A DNA stretch of 64,000 nucleotides from Alphaproteobacteria bacterium (GCA_011087645.1 JAALLF010000010.1:1-64000); one strand, 5' to 3'. Numbered from the stretch's first letter, positions 35,777 to 46,882 are shown. The notes: a model not told the origin generated them from the sequence alone. Program-made: numbers and translations.

Positions 35777-36482
35777 GCTCGACCATCTCGCCGTGGCGGG
35801 TGCAGTCCGGCGACGCCAGGTCGAGGAAGGCGTCGGTCACCGCGTCAGGTGTCTTCAGGGTCAGCGGGTCTTCGCCGGGAAACGCCGCGCTGCGCATACC
35901 GGTCCGGGTTGCCCCCGGGCTCAACAAATTCACCCGCACGGACGTATTCACCAACTCCGCCGCCCACACTTGGGTCATGGTCTCGAGCGCCGATTTGGTG
36001 ATCGCGTAGGCGCCCCAATAGGCCTTGGGATTTTTGGCGGCAGCGCTGGTCACCAGGATCGCGCGGCCGGCGTCGGACATCCGCAATAACGGTTCGACGA
36101 CACGCATCAGCCGCCAATTGGCGTGAACATTGGCGTCGAAGACTTCGGACCAGGCCTTGGCATCGTACTGGACCAGGGGGGTCATCGGCCCGAGGATCGC
36201 CGCGTTACCGACGAAAATATCCAGCCGCCCGAAACGCTCGAGCAGGGGTGGGCCCAGATTATCGAGGCGGTCGAATTCGGTGAGATCGCAGGGGACCAGG
36301 GTGGCGGCGCCGCCCAGCGCCTTAATCTCGTCATCGACCTCTTCCAGGCCGCCGACCGTGCGCGCAACCAGGATGACGTGGGCGCCTTCGGCGGCGAAGC
36401 GCTTGGCCACGGCGGCGCCGATGCCACGCGAGGCCCCGGTGATCAACGCCACGCGGTCGTGTAGGCGGCCGTTATCGGACAT
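35769..36482 (-). CDS. short-chain dehydrogenase/reductase (SDR)
   Basis: 237 residues of a classical SDR: cofactor loop [20 protein letters not shown] near residue 12-30, NNAG-equivalent [15 protein letters not shown], and Y-x-x-x-K in [15 protein letters not shown]. The arginine after the beta-2 strand ([12 protein letters not shown]) suggests NADP(H). Substrate unknown. It is the last gene of the minus-strand run from dnaB, 17 bases after purF. Confidence 0.85.
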   Translation of the reverse strand: MSDNGRLHDRVALITGASRGIGAAVAKRFAAEGAHVILVARTVGGLEEVDDEIKALGGAATLVPCDLTEFDRLDNLGPPLLERFGRLDIFVGNAAILGPMTPLVQYDAKAWSEVFDANVHANWRLMRVVEPLLRMSDAGRAILVTSAAAKNPKAYWGAYAITKSALETMTQVWAAELVNTSVRVNLLSPGATRTGMRSAAFPGEDPLTLKTPDAVTDAFLDLASPDCTRHGEMVELT

Positions 36483-36499
36483 TTGTGGGGCGCGGTGGG

Positions 36500-37972
36500 T
36501 TAGGCGAGGCCGGCGAGGAGCGACATTTGCGTCGTGGCGCCGCCTTCGTCGAAGTCGGTGAGAGAAATCGGGTAGTCGCCGGTGAAGCAGGCATCACAGA
36601 ATTGCGGCGCGTCGTTATTGCGCTCCGCTTCGCCCATGGCGCGATAGAGGCCGTCGGTGCTGATGAACGCCAGAGAATCGGCGTCGATTTGCTGGCGAAT
36701 GCCTTCGACATCAAAATTGGCCGCCAGAAGCTGGCTGCGCTCGGGCGTATCGATCCCATAAAAACACGAATGCATGGTCGGTGGGCTGGAGATCCGCAAA
36801 TGCACTTCCTTAGCGCCCGCTTGGCGCACCATCTCGACAATCTTCTTCGACGTGGTGCCGCGCACGATACTGTCGTCGACCAGGATGACCCGCTTGCCGA
36901 CCAATTGCTGACGGTTAGCATTGTGTTTGAGCTTCACACCCAGATGGCGGATCTCGTCGGTCGGTTCGATGAAGGTACGGCCCACATAGTGGTTGCGGAT
37001 CAGGCCGAGTTCGAAGGGCAGGTTGGATTGCTGGGCGAAGCCGATCGCCGCCGGCACACCGCTGTCGGGCACCGGGATGACAATGTCGGCGTCGACCAGG
37101 CTTTCACGGGCCAGCTCGGCGCCGATGGCCTTGCGGGCCTCGTAAACGTTGCGGCCGTCGACGGATGAATCCGGCCGGGCGAAATAAATATACTCGAACA
37201 CGCAAAACCGCTTGCGCATGGGCGGGAACGGTTTGTGTGAGTGCAGGCCGCTCTCGTCGATGACGATAATTTCACCCGGTTCGACATCGCGCACGAATTC
37301 CGCACCGATGATATCCAGGGCACAGGATTCCGAGGTGATGATGAGCGCGTCGCCCAGCTTGCCGAGGATCAACGGCCGTACGCCCAAGGGGTCGCGGGCG
37401 CCGATCAGTTTGCGCCGGGACAGGGCGACCAGCGAATAGGCGCCCTCGACGGCGCGCAGGGTTTCGACCACCCGATCAAGCAGACGACCGCCCCGGCTGG
37501 TGGCAATCAGATGCTGGAAGACTTCCGTATCCGAGGTCGACTGGAACAGCGATCCGTGTTCGACCAGTTCATGGCGCAGAGCGACGGCGTTGGTCAAATT
37601 GCCGTTATGGGCCAGCGCCAGGCCGCCGAAACTGTAGTCGGCGTAGAGCGGTTGCATATTACGCAGGGCGGTTTCGCCGGTGGTCGAATAGCGCACATGG
37701 CCGATCGCCGAATTGCCCGGCATGGTGTCGATGACTTCTTTTTCGCCGAAAATTTCGCCAACCAGGCCCAGCGCCCGGTGGGGATAGAACCGGCTGCCGT
37801 CAAAGGAGACGATGCCCGCGGCCTCTTGGCCACGATGCTGCAGGGCGTGCAGGCCCAGCGCCGTCAACGCCGCGGAATCGTCAGAACCATAGACGCCGAA
37901 AACGCCACATTCCTCGTGGAATTTATCGTCGCCGGATGCCGCAAAAGGATGGGTCGTCGAGCCTGGGATCAC
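36500..37972 (-). CDS. purF: amidophosphoribosyltransferase
   Basis: PurF makes 5-phosphoribosylamine from PRPP and glutamine, the first committed purine step. The GTG start at 37972 overlaps the cvpA stop (GTGA). The 490 residues begin with a 21-residue propeptide followed by Cys22 (ECGVFGVYGSDDS), the expected N-terminal nucleophile after processing. The Ntn-glutaminase domain runs to about 250 (LHALQHRGQEAAGIVSFDG). The PRT domain has the PRPP loop VILVDDSIVRGTTSKKIVEM. This is the Bacillus-like, propeptide-bearing type. Neighbour cvpA is a usual partner. Confidence 0.96.
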   Translation of the reverse strand: MIPGSTTHPFAASGDDKFHEECGVFGVYGSDDSAALTALGLHALQHRGQEAAGIVSFDGSRFYPHRALGLVGEIFGEKEVIDTMPGNSAIGHVRYSTTGETALRNMQPLYADYSFGGLALAHNGNLTNAVALRHELVEHGSLFQSTSDTEVFQHLIATSRGGRLLDRVVETLRAVEGAYSLVALSRRKLIGARDPLGVRPLILGKLGDALIITSESCALDIIGAEFVRDVEPGEIIVIDESGLHSHKPFPPMRKRFCVFEYIYFARPDSSVDGRNVYEARKAIGAELARESLVDADIVIPVPDSGVPAAIGFAQQSNLPFELGLIRNHYVGRTFIEPTDEIRHLGVKLKHNANRQQLVGKRVILVDDSIVRGTTSKKIVEMVRQAGAKEVHLRISSPPTMHSCFYGIDTPERSQLLAANFDVEGIRQQIDADSLAFISTDGLYRAMGEAERNNDAPQFCDACFTGDYPISLTDFDEGGATTQMSLLAGLA

Positions 37973-38634
37973 TGATTATTCTGGATCAATCGATCCAGCT
38001 CCTGCCGTTCGCGCTCGTTATAGCCTGGACGCGCGGACGATGCAGGTGTTTTCGGTGGTAGCGACAGACGATCGATCGCCTCGCGGGCGGAATCTATGCC
38101 CTGCGTGCGTTTGGTGATGATTTCGAGCTGCTCACCCGCCGTGCCGACAATCGACTCGGGCAGCACATCGCGCACCAAAAGAGCGGCCGACTCGACCGCC
38201 GGGCGAGTACGCGCCTCGCGGACCCAGTCGGGCGGGTCCTGGGCCCAAATATCGCTCAAGAACAAGAATCCGACGGCGATGGCGACCGCCGCGGTGCCCA
38301 ACCCGGCGAGCAGGCCGAACGACCGGTCGAGCGCATTGAGCCGGCTCGAGCGGACCCATTTGCTGAGGAGCTGGCTCACCAGGTGCAGTATGATTAACGC
38401 CACGACGAACAACACCGTGCCGCCCACCAGGTCGGCGATCCAGGGCGTGTCGATATATTCGCGGGCATAGGGGCTAGCGGTGGGGAATCCGAACACCGTG
38501 ACAGCGCCGGCGCCGGCCCACGACAGCAGGAACAGCCCGCCGCGCACGAAGCCGGTCACAAGTCCCGATAGCGCGCCGATCAGCAGTATGCCGATAACCG
38601 CGAGATCGAAGGGGGAGATGCCTAAGGCGTCCAT
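37969..38634 (-). CDS. cvpA: CvpA family membrane protein
   Basis: CvpA proteins are small integral membrane proteins, named for colicin V production in E. coli, with an unclear general role. The 221 residues have four hydrophobic segments (about 10-30 LAVIGILLIGALSGLVTGFV, 35-52, 65-88 and 105-128), then a polar cytoplasmic tail (about 140-221) ending NERERQELDRLIQNNQ. It overlaps purF by 4 bases and follows radA by one base; the purF link is conserved across Proteobacteria. Confidence 0.9.
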   Translation of the reverse strand: MDALGISPFDLAVIGILLIGALSGLVTGFVRGGLFLLSWAGAGAVTVFGFPTASPYAREYIDTPWIADLVGGTVLFVVALIILHLVSQLLSKWVRSSRLNALDRSFGLLAGLGTAAVAIAVGFLFLSDIWAQDPPDWVREARTRPAVESAALLVRDVLPESIVGTAGEQLEIITKRTQGIDSAREAIDRLSLPPKTPASSARPGYNERERQELDRLIQNNQ

Positions 38635-38635
38635 A

Positions 38636-40039
<1,404 letters not shown>

Positions 40040-40041
40040 GG

Positions 40042-40824
40042 TCAGCTCGCCACCAGCATGTCGATCGGCCCATGGGAGCGGCCATTGATGAACTGGTCGA
40101 CCACGTCGCTGCCGGAATCGTCTATAGCGTCGACCGGGCCGTGCCAGACGATGATGCCGTCATAGATCATGGCGATATTATCGGCAATTCGCCGCGCGCT
40201 GGCCATATCATGGGTAATCGACAGCGCCGTGGCGCCCAATTCGCGCACGCTCTTGATGATCAGATTATCGATTACGCTGCCCATGATCGGATCAAGGCCG
40301 GTGGTCGGTTCGTCGAAAAACATGATTTCCGGCTTGGTGGCGATGGCGCGGGCCAGCCCGACGCGCTTTTGCATGCCGCCGGACAGCTCCGCCGGCGACC
40401 GTTCGGCGATGTCGGGCTCTAATCCCACCTGTATCATCGCCTCGATCGCCTTCTCGCGCGCGTCTTGTCGCGCCATCCGCTGGACCTGAATAAGCCCGAA
40501 GGCGACATTCTCCCAGACCGGCAGACTGTCGAACAGCGCGGCGCCTTGAAACAGCATGCCGAATTTGCGGGTGACCTGCTCGCGATCGCGGCCGGTCAGC
40601 GCCGTCACGTCCTGGCCATCGATCAGAACCGAACCGGAGTCGGGATGCATCAAACCGATAATGTTCTTGATCAGCACCGACTTTCCGGTGCCCGAGGCGC
40701 CGATGACGGCCAGGGATTCGCCGGGCTGGATGGTCAGATTGACGCCACGCAAGACCTGTTTGCCGCCGAAGGCTTTGTGCAAATCGCGGGTTTCGATCTT
40801 AGCGGGTGGGGGCGTCGTGGTCAT
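40042..40824 (-). CDS. mlaF: Mla-type phospholipid transport ATPase MlaF
   Basis: The ATPase of a phospholipid (or other lipid) transport ABC system of the inner membrane. 260 residues: Walker A LAVIGASGTGKSVLIKNIIG, signature ELSGGMQKRVGLARAIA, Walker B IMFFDEPTTGLDPIMGSVID. LSGGMQKR is characteristic of MlaF/Ttg2A. It overlaps mlaE by 4 bases (ATGA), so they are translated together. The MlaD, MlaC and MlaB partners are not in the window. Confidence 0.9.
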   Translation of the reverse strand: MTTTPPPAKIETRDLHKAFGGKQVLRGVNLTIQPGESLAVIGASGTGKSVLIKNIIGLMHPDSGSVLIDGQDVTALTGRDREQVTRKFGMLFQGAALFDSLPVWENVAFGLIQVQRMARQDAREKAIEAMIQVGLEPDIAERSPAELSGGMQKRVGLARAIATKPEIMFFDEPTTGLDPIMGSVIDNLIIKSVRELGATALSITHDMASARRIADNIAMIYDGIIVWHGPVDAIDDSGSDVVDQFINGRSHGPIDMLVAS

Positions 40825-41591
40825 GCCGCGAAGAAGATTGCCGTGATAATAAAGTTGAATAATAACAACAGAATAGAAGCAGATACGACAGCATTGGTTG
40901 TGGCTTGGCCGACACCTTGGGAGCCGCCCTTCGAGTTGTAACCATGATAGGTGCCCATCAGCGCGATAATAAATCCGAACACCGCAGCTTTGACGATACC
41001 GGAGAAGAAGCCGATGAATTCGAGATTGTCCCAGGTGCTGCGCAAATAGGTCATCGGGTTAAAGCCGAAATCGTAGATCGACACGATGAAGCCGCCCATG
41101 ACGCCGATAATGTCGGCGACCAGCACCAGCAGCGGCATCATGGCGACGGCGGCGATCAGGCGCGGCGCCACCAGATATTTGTAGGGATTGGTCGATAGAG
41201 TGGTCAGCGCGTCGATCTGCTCGGTTACCCGCATGGTGCCGATCTCCGCCGCCATGGCGGCACCGATGCGCCCCGCCACCATCAGGCCGGCCAATACCGG
41301 GCCCAATTCGCGGGTGATACCCCAGACCACAACATTGGCGATCGTGGCCTCGCCGGCAAAGCCGAAGCCGCTGAAGCTCTGCAAGGCCAGCACCATGCCG
41401 GTGAAGATCGCCGTCAGCCCGACCACGGGCAGGGAGTAAAAGCCGATCTCGACCATCTGCTGACCGACCAGCCGGGGGAAGAAGGGCGGGCTGAAACAGT
41501 GGAAAACGCCGTTGCCGGTGAAAACCCCGATACGCCCGGTCACCGCGAAAAGATTGATGACCGAACGGCCGAGTGCTCGAAGTAGCCCCAT
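40821..41591 (-). CDS. mlaE: Mla-type permease MlaE
   Basis: The membrane subunit partnering MlaF; 256 residues with five to six hydrophobic segments. Family marks: FYSLPVVGLTAIFTGMVLAL, GLMVAGRIGAAMAAEIGTMR, VTEQIDALTTLSTNPYKYLV and GTYHGYNSKGGSQGVGQATT. The system moves phospholipids between the outer and inner membranes in known cases. Its ATG shares one base with the alr stop (TAATG). The gene pair is inserted between alr and radA, and no MlaD follows. Confidence 0.92.
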   Translation of the reverse strand: MGLLRALGRSVINLFAVTGRIGVFTGNGVFHCFSPPFFPRLVGQQMVEIGFYSLPVVGLTAIFTGMVLALQSFSGFGFAGEATIANVVVWGITRELGPVLAGLMVAGRIGAAMAAEIGTMRVTEQIDALTTLSTNPYKYLVAPRLIAAVAMMPLLVLVADIIGVMGGFIVSIYDFGFNPMTYLRSTWDNLEFIGFFSGIVKAAVFGFIIALMGTYHGYNSKGGSQGVGQATTNAVVSASILLLLFNFIITAIFFAA

Positions 41592-42742
41592 TAAACGGTA
41601 TCTCCGCCCCGATAGATGCGGTGATGGCGTTGGCCGAGCCGCGTCAATACTTCGTACCCGATTGTTCCGGCCACGTCAGCCAGATCGTCGGCACTAAAAT
41701 GATCGCCGATGAGCTCGGCATACCCGCCGGGTTGTGCGGCGGCGGGAGGCACGTCGCTGACATCGACGGTTAGCAGATCCATCGAGACCCGGCCGACCAC
41801 CGGCGCGGCGACGCCGTCGATAAAGGTGGTGGCGAGGGGGCGCTTATCCCGTGGGTTCAGCCGGCCGGCGGTGCGCAGATAACCGTCGCCATAGCCGGTG
41901 GCGAGGGTGGCAATACGGCTGGGACCGCCGACCTGATGGGCCGCGCCATAACCCACCGTCGCGGGTTTATTGATGTCGCGAACTTGTATAATTTTCGCAA
42001 ATAAATGAACGACTTGCTTCATCGGGTTCGGTTTTTGGTCGAGAAATTCCAACCCGTAAATCGACGCGCCGGCACGCACCAAATCCAAATGATATTCTGC
42101 GCCCAGGAATACCCCGGCGGAGTTTGCCAGACTGGCGTGCACCGGCCCGGTAACCGCCGCTAGTTTCGCGACCGCCGCCAACAGCAAGTTGCGTTGTTGG
42201 GCGTTCACCGGCGATGTCGGTTCGTCGGCGCAGGCCAGATGGCTCATCACCACCTGGACTTCGATGCCGCTCAGCAGTGTCGGATCAGTGCAGAGCGTAG
42301 AAATTTCCGCCTCGTTTAGGCCGAGCCGGGACATGCCGGTGTCGATATGCAGATAGGCCGCTTGGCGAGTCGCGGTGGTGGCGCACCAGACCTCGATCTG
42401 CATCAAACTGTTGAGGGCGGGGGTCAGCCGGTGCTCGCCGAACAAGGGCGCGGTGGCGCTATCGGGGCCGTTGAGGATGACGATTTCGGCGTCGGGGAGG
42501 ACCGGGCGTAGGCTAGCGCCCTCGGCCGCGGTGGCGACAAAGAAAGTTTTACAACCAAGTTTAGCCAGTGCGGGGGCGATCTGGGCGGCGCCCAGGCCGT
42601 AGGCGTCGGACTTGATTGACACGCCGACGGCGGCGGTCGGCGCTTGGGATTGCATGTGGCGATAGTTAGCCGCCACCGCGTCCAGGTCTACGATGAGAAC
42701 CGAACTAGCGCCGGGTGGAATGTTCGTGTCGTGCAAAAGCAC
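41591..42742 (-). CDS. alr: alanine racemase
   Basis: Alr interconverts L- and D-alanine with PLP, supplying D-Ala for peptidoglycan. The 383 residues have the PLP-lysine in VGVSIKSDAYGLGAAQIAPA (slightly unusual 'IKSDAYG' in place of VKADAYG) and the C-terminal catalytic Tyr region VGYGAAHQVGGPSRIATLAT. VGRVSMDLLTVDVSDVP is the typical C-terminal motif. It lies 3 bases after dnaB and precedes mlaE without gap, so is part of the long dnaB-to-purF run. Confidence 0.93.
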   Translation of the reverse strand: MLLHDTNIPPGASSVLIVDLDAVAANYRHMQSQAPTAAVGVSIKSDAYGLGAAQIAPALAKLGCKTFFVATAAEGASLRPVLPDAEIVILNGPDSATAPLFGEHRLTPALNSLMQIEVWCATTATRQAAYLHIDTGMSRLGLNEAEISTLCTDPTLLSGIEVQVVMSHLACADEPTSPVNAQQRNLLLAAVAKLAAVTGPVHASLANSAGVFLGAEYHLDLVRAGASIYGLEFLDQKPNPMKQVVHLFAKIIQVRDINKPATVGYGAAHQVGGPSRIATLATGYGDGYLRTAGRLNPRDKRPLATTFIDGVAAPVVGRVSMDLLTVDVSDVPPAAAQPGGYAELIGDHFSADDLADVAGTIGYEVLTRLGQRHHRIYRGGDTV

Positions 42743-42745
42743 TCG

Positions 42746-44284
42746 TCAGAACCGGTCCTCGGGGAGTCGATTATTGTCGGTCCAATCGGAGAATTGGGTG
42801 TATTCGCCGACAAACCGCAGTTCCACAGTGCCGATCGGGCCGTGGCGCTGCTTACCGATAATCACCTCTGCCTTGTTGCGGGACCGCTCCAGGCGTTCTA
42901 ATCGACGCGCGAATTTATCCTCGGTCTCGTGCTCGCGCTGCTCACGCGTTTCACGATCCAGATAATATTCCTCTCGATACAAGAACATAACCACGTCCGC
43001 ATCTTGCTCGATCGACCCCGATTCGCGCAGGTCGGAAAGTTGCGGGCGTTTATCTTCGCGTTGCTCGACCGCGCGCGATAGCTGGCTGAGCGCCACAACC
43101 GGCACGTTGAGTTCCTTGGCCAGCGCCTTGAGCGAGCGGGTTATCAGCGAGACTTCCTGCACGCGGTTCTCGCTGCGCACGGTTGCCGGCGGATTCACCA
43201 GTTGCAGGTAATCGATAATGATCATGCTCAGCCCGTGCTGGCGCTTGAGCCGGCGAGCGCGGGTGCGGATTTGCGCGACGGTCAGGGCGGGCGTGTCGTC
43301 GATGAACAGTTTCATCGTGTGCAGCGTCTGGGCTACCGCGAAGACCCGATTGTACTGTTCTTCGCTGACGTCACCCCGGCGGATCGCGTCGGAGCGAACG
43401 TTCGAGGCCTCCGAGATGATGCGGGTCGCCAATTGCTCCGCCGACATCTCCAACGAAAAGAACGCCACGATGTCGCGTTGTTCGGTCTGATTGCCAGCAT
43501 CGTCGATCACCAACTGCTTCTTGTCCGCCACGCTATAGGCGATGTTGGTGGCGAGGGCGGTTTTACCCATCGAGGGACGCGCGGCAATGATGACCAAGTC
43601 GGACTTATGCAATCCGCCAAGTTTGCTATCGAGGTCCTTAAACCCAGTCGGCACCCCGACCAGATCGGTATCGCGCTTATAGGCCGCCGCCGCTAGGTCG
43701 ATCGCCGACGTCAAAGCCGTGCGAAATTCCTGGAACCCGCCTTCCGAAGCGCCTTGCTCGGCGAGCTGAAAAAGCTGGCCTTCGGCGGCCTCAATCTGCT
43801 GAGTGGCGGGGATGTCGATATCGTGTTCGTAGGCGCTATTGGCGACCACTTCGCCGATCTCGATTAATTCGCGCCGCAAGAAGCAATCATAGATCTCGCG
43901 GCCCAAATCCTGGGCGTTTTGAATGGTAATAACCGCATTCGCCAGTTCGGCAAGGTAGGCCGGTCCGCCGATTTCGCTCAGGGCCTCGTCGTTGCTGAAG
44001 TAATTCTTCAAGGTGACCGGATTGGCCATTTGGCCGCGATCGATTAACCGGGCACAGGATTCGTAGACCTTGGCGTGGGCGGGGTCGGCGAAATGCTCGG
44101 GTAGGAGAAACTCCTGGACCCGCTCATAGGCGCGGTTATTGGCGAGAATGGCGCCGATCAGCGCCATCTCGGCCTCATAGTTGTGGGGTAGTACACGAAA
44201 CCCAACCTCGTTGCTGGTCTCGTGTAGCGGCGTCACATTGTCGGGGGCGACTGTATCAACGTCGCCGGGTTCTATCGTCGTCAT
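42746..44284 (-). CDS. dnaB: replicative DNA helicase DnaB
   Basis: DnaB is the hexameric helicase of the replication fork. The ATG at 44284 (MTTIEPGDVD) gives 512 residues; an upstream start at 44302 is possible. The N-terminal helical domain (LPHNYEAEMALIGAILANNR) is followed by a linker and the RecA-like core with Walker A IIAARPSMGKTALATNIA, Walker B LSMIIIDYLQLVNP and the arginine-finger region QLSDLRESGSIEQDADVVMF. No intein is present. It heads the minus-strand run dnaB-alr-mlaE-mlaF-radA-cvpA-purF-SDR. Confidence 0.96.
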   Translation of the reverse strand: MTTIEPGDVDTVAPDNVTPLHETSNEVGFRVLPHNYEAEMALIGAILANNRAYERVQEFLLPEHFADPAHAKVYESCARLIDRGQMANPVTLKNYFSNDEALSEIGGPAYLAELANAVITIQNAQDLGREIYDCFLRRELIEIGEVVANSAYEHDIDIPATQQIEAAEGQLFQLAEQGASEGGFQEFRTALTSAIDLAAAAYKRDTDLVGVPTGFKDLDSKLGGLHKSDLVIIAARPSMGKTALATNIAYSVADKKQLVIDDAGNQTEQRDIVAFFSLEMSAEQLATRIISEASNVRSDAIRRGDVSEEQYNRVFAVAQTLHTMKLFIDDTPALTVAQIRTRARRLKRQHGLSMIIIDYLQLVNPPATVRSENRVQEVSLITRSLKALAKELNVPVVALSQLSRAVEQREDKRPQLSDLRESGSIEQDADVVMFLYREEYYLDRETREQREHETEDKFARRLERLERSRNKAEVIIGKQRHGPIGTVELRFVGEYTQFSDWTDNNRLPEDRF

Positions 44285-44493
44285 GGCGGCGCAGCCTACC
44301 AATAGTGCGCGACGAATGGTTCCTTAGTTTACGTGAGTCCGGTGGAACCTGAGGATAAGGTCGCGCATTTCCTGCTTGCTATTTTGCCCAACTTGTTCGA
44401 GTCGCCCCATATCCGCTATTTCGGGCCTGGACAGGGTGAGATTTCGAATTAACATCACGCACCGTAAAATAGGCGTCAAAAGGGGAGAGAGAC

Positions 44494-45477
44494 ATGCGCG
44501 CAGCCTGGCACGCCGAATTTGGAGCTGCCGCCGACGTACTGCAGGTTGGGGAGTTTGACACACTACAGCCCGGCGAGGGCGAAGTTTTAGTCCGGGTATA
44601 TGCTTCGGGCATCAATCCGTTAGACGTTAAAAAGCGCGCCGGCGCGCGGGGCGCGTTGGAGGTCGAGCGGGCCATTCCCCATTATGACGGCGCTGGCGTG
44701 ATCGAGGCGGTGGGCGCCGGGGTCGATGCCGGCCGGATCGGCGAGCGGGTCTGGCTGTTCGAGGGCCAATTCGGCCGCTGGCTGGGCACCGCGGCGGAAT
44801 ATATTTCCCTGCCATCGAGCCGGGCCGTATTGCTGCCGGATGCGGTGAGTTTCGCCGAGGGCGCCTGCCTGGGAATACCGGCGCTGACCGCCCACCGTGC
44901 GGTGCGCGCTGATGGCTCGGTGGCGGGGCAAACTGTGTTGGTAACCGGCGCCGCCGGCGCGGTAGGAAGCTACGCCGTCCAATTCGCCAAACTATCCGGT
45001 GCAACGGTGATCGGCACCGTCAGTTCCGACGAAAAGGCCGCCCAAGCCCTCGCCAACGGTGCGGCGCACACTATCAACTACAAGAGCGAAGACGTGGTCG
45101 CCCGGGTAAAAGATTTAACCGATGGCGCCGGGGTTGACCGGGTGGTCGAGGTTGAGTTGGGCGGCAACATGCCGGTCACTTCGCGGGTTATAAAGGCCAA
45201 CGCGGTCATCGCGGCCTATGCCTCGATGGCGGTGCCGGAAGCGCCGCTACCGTTTTACCCGATGCTGCGCACCGGCCCGAAGATCGAGATCGTCGCCTGC
45301 TTCACGGTGCCAGAGGGTGATAAGATGCAAGGCGCGCGCGATATCAGCGCCTGGATGGCCTCCGATGGCTTAATCCACAATGTTGGTGCGACTTTTGATC
45401 TCGATGATATTGCGGCGGCCCACCAGGCCGTCGAAAGCGGTTCTGTGATCGGCGGCGCCGTCGTCGAGATCGGTTAG
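44494..45477 (+). CDS. medium-chain (zeta-crystallin/quinone oxidoreductase-type) NADPH oxidoreductase
   Basis: 327 residues of the MDR superfamily without structural-zinc cysteines: N-terminal GroES-like domain (VRVYASGINPLDVKKRAG), NADPH domain with VLVTGAAGAVGSYAVQFAKL and a QOR-type late motif SGSVIGGAVVEIG. It probably reduces quinones or enals; substrate not known. GGGGAGAGAG upstream of the ATG is a strong ribosome site. It is a single plus-strand gene set between dnaB and cfa, both on minus. Confidence 0.88.
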   Translation: MRAAWHAEFGAAADVLQVGEFDTLQPGEGEVLVRVYASGINPLDVKKRAGARGALEVERAIPHYDGAGVIEAVGAGVDAGRIGERVWLFEGQFGRWLGTAAEYISLPSSRAVLLPDAVSFAEGACLGIPALTAHRAVRADGSVAGQTVLVTGAAGAVGSYAVQFAKLSGATVIGTVSSDEKAAQALANGAAHTINYKSEDVVARVKDLTDGAGVDRVVEVELGGNMPVTSRVIKANAVIAAYASMAVPEAPLPFYPMLRTGPKIEIVACFTVPEGDKMQGARDISAWMASDGLIHNVGATFDLDDIAAAHQAVESGSVIGGAVVEIG

Positions 45478-45522
45478 GCGGAGGCCCTGATCGGAATTAT
45501 TGCAGGTGTCATCGCGCGCGAT

Positions 45523-45630
45523 GCTTCGAGACGCCGGCGTTGCCGGCTCCTCAGCATGAGGGTGTTATACTAGGAAAAACAGAAAGTTCTGCCTCACCCT
45601 GAGGAGGGCCGATAGGCCCGTCTCGAAGGG
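45523..45630. repeat. inverted pair of CTTCGAGAC ... CTCCTCAGCATGAGG modules
   Basis: Left module 45523-45561 (GCTTCGAGACGCCGGCG to CCTCAGCATGAGG) and right module 45592-45630 (CCTCACCCTGAGGAG to CGTCTCGAAGG) are inverted to each other with ~30 bases between, so the RNA could fold into one long hairpin. It separates the MDR gene (plus) from cfa (minus). Confidence 0.65.
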
Positions 45631-45646
45631 CCCGTCCGAACAAGGT

Positions 45647-46882
45647 CTATTCCGCGGCCTGGCTTTCCTCGGCCACCACGCCGCGTTCCCATTCGCCGAT
45701 ATATTCGCGGGTCAGGGGCACGGCGTCCTGGCGCTTGGCGACCTGGATCTGGAAGACCATCTGGCCGCGCCGGCGGAAGCCGATTTCGCAGCCGATCAGA
45801 TAGAACTCCCACATGCGGCAGAATTCCTCATCGTAGAGTTCTCTGGCCTTTTCGCGCTGCGCCTGAAAGCGGTCGTGCCAATGGCGCAGGGTTTCGGCAT
45901 AGTGTAGCCGCAGAATCTCAATGTCGGTGACCCACAGGCCGGCCTTTTCGACGGCGGCCAGCACTTCCGACAGGGCCGGCGTGTAGCCGCCCGGGAAAAT
46001 GTATTTGCGCAGCCAGGCATTGGTGGTTCCCGGCGGATCCATCCGGCCGATGGAATGGACCAGGCACACGCCGTCATCGGCCAGCAGATTCTTCACCTGT
46101 TTAAAATATTCCGTGTAATGGCCGGTGCCGACATGCTCGAACATGCCAACCGAGACGATGCGGTCGAAGGTGCCGGTTTTCTCGCGATAGTCGCGCAGCT
46201 CGAAAGATGCTTGATGGGCGAGGCCCCTATCCGCCGCCCGTTGCTGGCTGACCTTGTGCTGTTCGGTCGACAGGGTGACGCCGGTCACCTGTGCGCCGGT
46301 CTGTTGCGCGAGGTACATACCCAGCCCGCCCCAGCCGGACCCGATGTCGAGAACTTTCAGGCCGCGCCGGTTCAGCAGAAGCTTGGCCGCGATGTGGCGC
46401 TTCTTGTTGATCTGCGCCTGTTCCAAATCGGTGGAATCGGAATCGAAGTAGGCGCAGGAATATTGCCGGTCCTCGTCGAGGAACAGATCATATAAATCGT
46501 CGGACAGATCGTAATGATGGGCGACATTGCGCTGCGCCTTACCGACCGGATTATGTTGTTGGAGGCGGCGCAGCAAGCGGTTAAAGCGACCGAGCACCTT
46601 TTGGAACGGGTGGCTCTGGACGTATTCGAGATTTCGGGCAGAGAGATCGAGGAAATCGAACAGGGTGCCACGCTCGATGGTCAGCGTGCCGCGCATATAT
46701 GCTTCACCCACCGTTAGTTCCGGGTTCAATAGCAAGTGCCACTGGGTGGCTTTATCATGAATTTGGACGCTGACATGGGGCGCGGTGCCGTCGCCGAAGC
46801 GCCAATCACGCCCTCGGTGATCTATTAAACATAGGTCGCCGCTCCTAATAACGGCGCGCAAAAACCGCGATAGCAACATCAT
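45647..46882 (-). CDS. cfa: cyclopropane-fatty-acyl-phospholipid synthase
   Basis: Cfa methylenates double bonds of membrane phospholipid acyl chains using SAM. The 411 residues have a N-terminal lipid-binding part (VGEAYMRGTLTIERGTLFDF), then the SAM motif KVLDIGSGWGGLGMYLAQQT at about 205 and the family motif VGMFEHVGTGHYTEYFKQV. QYSCAYFDSDSTDLEQAQ is also conserved. Standard length. Single gene, between the rplI terminator-like hairpin and the MDR gene. A catalytic Cys-rich loop common to E. coli Cfa cannot be judged. Confidence 0.94.
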   Translation of the reverse strand: MMLLSRFLRAVIRSGDLCLIDHRGRDWRFGDGTAPHVSVQIHDKATQWHLLLNPELTVGEAYMRGTLTIERGTLFDFLDLSARNLEYVQSHPFQKVLGRFNRLLRRLQQHNPVGKAQRNVAHHYDLSDDLYDLFLDEDRQYSCAYFDSDSTDLEQAQINKKRHIAAKLLLNRRGLKVLDIGSGWGGLGMYLAQQTGAQVTGVTLSTEQHKVSQQRAADRGLAHQASFELRDYREKTGTFDRIVSVGMFEHVGTGHYTEYFKQVKNLLADDGVCLVHSIGRMDPPGTTNAWLRKYIFPGGYTPALSEVLAAVEKAGLWVTDIEILRLHYAETLRHWHDRFQAQREKARELYDEEFCRMWEFYLIGCEIGFRRRGQMVFQIQVAKRQDAVPLTREYIGEWERGVVAEESQAAE

